This document shows positions 31,279-34,102 of a DNA stretch of 34,102 bases, one piece after another. Below the pieces are notes generated by a model that saw only the letters and a program-made list of their open reading frames with translations, searched no databases and had not been told where the DNA came from. The DNA is from Fragilaria crotonensis (taxonomy: Eukaryota > Bacillariophyta > Fragilariophyceae > Fragilariales > Fragilariaceae): contig JAKSYS010000666.1 in the NCBI GenBank assembly GCA_022925895.1, positions 1-34,102 of the forward strand, given 5' to 3'. The stretch's first letter is position 1. Every line of letters begins with the position of its first letter. A program made the translations under genes and the position numbers.

Positions 31279-33718
31279 TCACCTGTCAATGTTAAACATC
31301 GTTACAGCAAGCTTCAGTTTCTCCTCCAATTCAGCCTTCGATTCGTACATCGGTAAATCGAGACGATTGAAGCATGTACTGCGGTGTCAACGAAGAGTGC
31401 GGGAGAGAGGTATGTTGAGCATGAGAACCAGGTCGACAGCAAACTCGCCTATGTATTCCACAGCCTAAAGCACTTACTGAGCACGAGGATACAGACAGAC
31501 ACCAAGAGCAACACCATGAATTGTGAACTTGCGAATGTTGCCGTCGATACCCTGCAACACACCAAAACCTCGACTGGGGACCCCGGATGTTCCAGTCACA
31601 AACTGCAACAGACGCGCCTTCATTACATGGTCGAACTCAGTCACCACCTCCCAAAACCATTTGCATGATTGATGCTCAACTCCAATACGATCGCATTCGC
31701 CAGAATATTCTGTATGCTCCATCCAATCGGCCATCATAATCGCTGGCAGACCACACATGAGGAGTTCAAGCTCCTGGAAATCAAATACTGTCAAGAGAGG
31801 CTCAGGAATGACATCGAAGAAACCGAGCAACAATTCATTCAATTGCGGTTTCACGCGGCCGAGCATTCTGTACTTCAGGCAAGCCTCCAAGTACTCTGGA
31901 AGGTTATCGTTCGTCACGCCAACGTTGGCACCGTCCTTGATCAACTCAATTGTTTCCTTGGCTCCCAGTACTTCTTGCGTCATGCTGAAGTCTAAACAAA
32001 GCATCGAAATATCTTCTCCATTTCGACTCATCGTTTCCAGCGACTTCAGCTTATTATAATACTCCTCGTCCACCATTTCCAGGTCGCTGAAAGTGAAGGG
32101 CCAACCAAGCATATGCTTGTAAATATATTGAACCATGTGTCCGGCAACCAATTGCCTGTCAAACAATGCCTTGCCCATAACGCGACCCAGGAATCGATAG
32201 TATATCAAATGATCTTCGCAGCAGAATTCTGATGACGAAATCAACGCAAATGAGTGACACGACACAAGTTTGGCATTAGGGACGTCAACGTAAACCATAC
32301 GCACCGCTTGCTGGGTCGATTTCCATGCACTTTTGATTGACCGCACTGGACTGCCACAGACCCATGTCTGGATCGAATATCTCCTCCGTCACAAGTTGGA
32401 ACCATTCTCTCGCCAACCCACCCGCGTCAATACCCGTTTCTCCAATAAACTCAAATCGCCAATACCTACGAAGATCTTGTCGATTCAACGACATGACGAC
32501 GTCGACAGAATCTCCAAGCAGGAATTGACGTCGAACGTTCATGCGCATGTATCCTTCTTTCCATTCCACTCGCAATTGATGACATTCGAGTTCGAACCAT
32601 TGAGCCTTTTCTTCAAATGCCTTGACTTGTGCGTTGGCCATATCTGAATAGGAGACCAGGTCTCGATTGTCGGCAGACACGATCCTGGAATCGACCACCC
32701 CCTCCGTGGCTGGAACAAGCGACAAGATTCCAGCTCGGATGCGGTGATCAGTTCCCGGTCGGAATTCCAACTTTCGCACGTACGCCGATTTGGTGATGTG
32801 GAATCTTGTGTTGTTCTCAATTTCAACCTTGTCGTCGACGCGGACCAAATGGATTTTCAAGTTTGACAGGCGAATCGTGCCCTCCCAGGCGTCCTTGTCG
32901 TAGGAGAACTTGAGTCTTGCAGCCTCGTTGGTAGCCTTTGGTTTTTGCGTAATGGCGAGAGGCACCTTGAAGCGAATGCGCTGTCCAGGCGAGGCGTTGT
33001 GTGGACACGTGACCAAAATCCGGACGCCTCCAGCCAGGAGAGCAAAGGGTTGGCCTGGTTGAACCCCGGGTGGTACTTCGACCTCAAAAAGCTGTGACGT
33101 GTTGTCCTTGGGGGGACGAGGATCATTGAACTGTCCCGAGTCATGCGGACCACTGAGACCCTTCGTCAGATCTGTAACTGGGACGATGCGAACTCTCATT
33201 CCACGTCGCACGGTTTGAGCATGTAACCAAGAGGTGCTGAGTTTGAGTAATGACCGGAAACAGCTGGCCACCACGTGAATAAAACCTTATGAATGCACGC
33301 AGCAGAGACACCTTTCGCGCTTGGATCATCGTCTCTACGAACATTTGGAGAATCAGGAAGTATTTCCGGATTGCGAGGTGGAGGTGCACTTCTGCTGTCA
33401 CTTGATCCACCGGAAGTGTTATCTTCAGGGACTGCCCTGGTCTGAAATCAGGAGGGCATCTCAATCGCAAAATTCTACCTGCTGCGTAAACTTGAAATTC
33501 TTCGCCAGGACTGATGTTGTCATGAACTGTAACGAGATAGTCCGTGGTTCCTTTACGGGTCGCATCATGTGCATGTATAGTTGCATGTAACGTGGGGGGG
33601 GGGGGTTCACCAGGTACGCCCCAGGCTCAAACATGGTCGGCTTCGTTTCCGGTTCTTGTCGGAATGTTCTTCGTTGAAACCAGTGCATAATGCGAGCAGA
33701 GAGCCGTGTGGGCGACAT
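31279..33718 (-). CDS. HECT-type E3 ubiquitin ligase with repeated PPGVxPGQ modules (copy 2)
   Basis: This is the paralogue of the gene at 8894-11428 with the same layout. Exons on the minus strand are 33718-32305, 32228-31478 and 31378-31279. Introns are 76 bp (GTGCGTATG ... TCATCAG) and 99 bp (GTAAGTGC ... CACCGCAG). About six bases are missing, one in a run of twelve C (33594-33605), one near 33393, two near 33290 and two near 33225; adding them gives 757 codons (756 aa). Three modules carry the VxVPPGVQPGQPF ... VTCPxxxxPGQRIRF pattern. The HECT domain has ETGIDAGGLAREWF, YYRFLGRVMGKALFDRQ and the catalytic HTCFNRLDLP. The catalytic Cys codon (31372-31374) lies in the last exon, five bases after the splice site. 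The ATG at 33688 is an alternative start. No polyglutamine tract is present. Substrate is unknown. Confidence 0.83.
31379..31477 (-). other. Intron splitting the HECT catalytic loop (copy 2)
   Basis: Donor CGTGCTCA|GTAAGTGC and acceptor GACACCGCAG|TACATGC join PRA-H to TCFNRLDLP. The other copy reads through the same residues without an intron, which both confirms the splice and shows intron gain or loss between the paralogues. Confidence 0.85.
32229..32304 (-). other. Intron in HECT copy 2 (NPAS position)
   Basis: Donor CAAGCG|GTGCGTATGG and acceptor TTCGTCATCAG|AATTCTGC join DPAS to EFCCEDHLIYYRF. The position matches the single intron of copy 1, so this intron predates the duplication. 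Confidence 0.85.
33594..33605. repeat. Run of twelve G (C on coding strand)
   Basis: A G12 homopolymer on the plus strand lies in the 5' part of HECT copy 2 and encodes prolines. The reading frame breaks exactly here, and one more base restores it. Confidence 0.9.
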
Positions 33719-34102
33719 GTGAAGGCAAGGGCAAATTTGACAAAGAAGATCCGGAACAAAATTGAATCGTTCGTGTACAGTACTCCAGTACTCAAGTACG
33801 GGTCCATGTTTGCTAGTCTATGTCTCCGGTCGACGAGCGGACTCACCAGCATGTGTCCGCTTGTTTGCATAACTTGTAACTGGTGATTTGTGGCAAAACG
33901 GCTACGTGGCATTATAACCTGAGCCACATAGAAGATGTGGAATCCAAAAATACGAAGGACCGTTTTTTTATTCATGTTACGTTGTACCATTGTCGTTTGA
34001 GAAACGAAAAAACAAGAGAAAGGACTAGAGTGATGGCCGACCTTGTGAACTGCAGTCCTCTGAGGAGTGCCCCGGTCGTACGAACCTCCCGATCCCCTTC
34101 AG
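33719..34102. other. Right end of window, upstream of HECT copy 2
   Basis: No gene is recognised. The stretch should include the HECT copy 2 promoter; it contains a GTAC-rich patch (about 33777-33800, GTACAGTACTCCAGTACTC). A minus-strand open frame (33607-33990) lacks family features. Confidence 0.45.

Noticed and set aside
33607-33990. Minus-strand open frame (127 aa) at the right end
   Set aside because: No family resemblance, and it overlaps the start region of HECT copy 2 in a different frame.
1-34102. tRNA, rRNA or other structured RNA genes
   Set aside because: None could be recognised by eye on either strand; a covariance-model scan would be needed to exclude small ones.

Overview
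The window looks like nuclear DNA of a diatom or a close stramenopile relative. Three genes encode an N-terminal signal peptide followed by a second, twin-arginine-type signal, which is the bipartite plastid/thylakoid-lumen targeting of secondary plastids; one signal peptide ends in the diatom-type ASAF motif. Introns are short (75-158 bp) and GT-AG. Genes are closely spaced on both strands and bear host functions typical of a photosynthetic eukaryote.

Layout, left to right: 0-1.2 kb, no gene seen; 1.2-3.7 kb (+), a cyclic-nucleotide-regulated AGC kinase; 3.75-6.8 kb (-), a mitochondrial-carrier-family protein with a plastid-type leader and Gly/Tyr repeats; 7.6-8.7 kb (+), a PsbP-like lumen protein; 8.9-11.4 kb (-), a HECT ubiquitin ligase with repeated beta-type modules; 11.4-13.7 kb, a GTAC-rich intergenic stretch; 13.7-23.4 kb, a mobile-element nest bounded at both ends by arrays of the 7-mer TGACTCA; 24.0-25.6 kb (-), a lumen-targeted histidine-phosphatase-like protein that has lost its catalytic motif; 26.0-26.9 kb (+), a proteasome alpha-like protein with a signal peptide; 27.0-29.4 kb (-), NVL/Rix7-type AAA ATPase; 29.8-30.6 kb (-), NOSIP-type U-box protein; 31.3-33.7 kb (-), a second HECT ligase paralogous to the first.

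The mobile nest holds (a) a Mutator-like (MULE) transposase whose N-terminal half is a complete Ulp1/SENP-type cysteine protease, (b) a PIF/Harbinger-like DDE transposase with two introns, (c) a 597-aa three-exon protein convergent with it, (d) a 160-aa unknown protein at the left end, and (e) an antisense fragment homologous to the N-terminus of the Ulp1-MULE protein. I read it as a Harbinger-like element (d, c, b) into which the Ulp1-MULE element inserted; that nesting is inference.

Eight of the genes can only be read through by adding bases. I count about 39 missing bases and no extra ones, mostly in short homopolymers, and once these are added every gene's exon lengths sum to a multiple of three. 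This is best explained by deletion-type consensus errors in a long-read assembly, so the genes are annotated as CDS and not pseudogenes; where shifts occur the coordinates span the whole gene.
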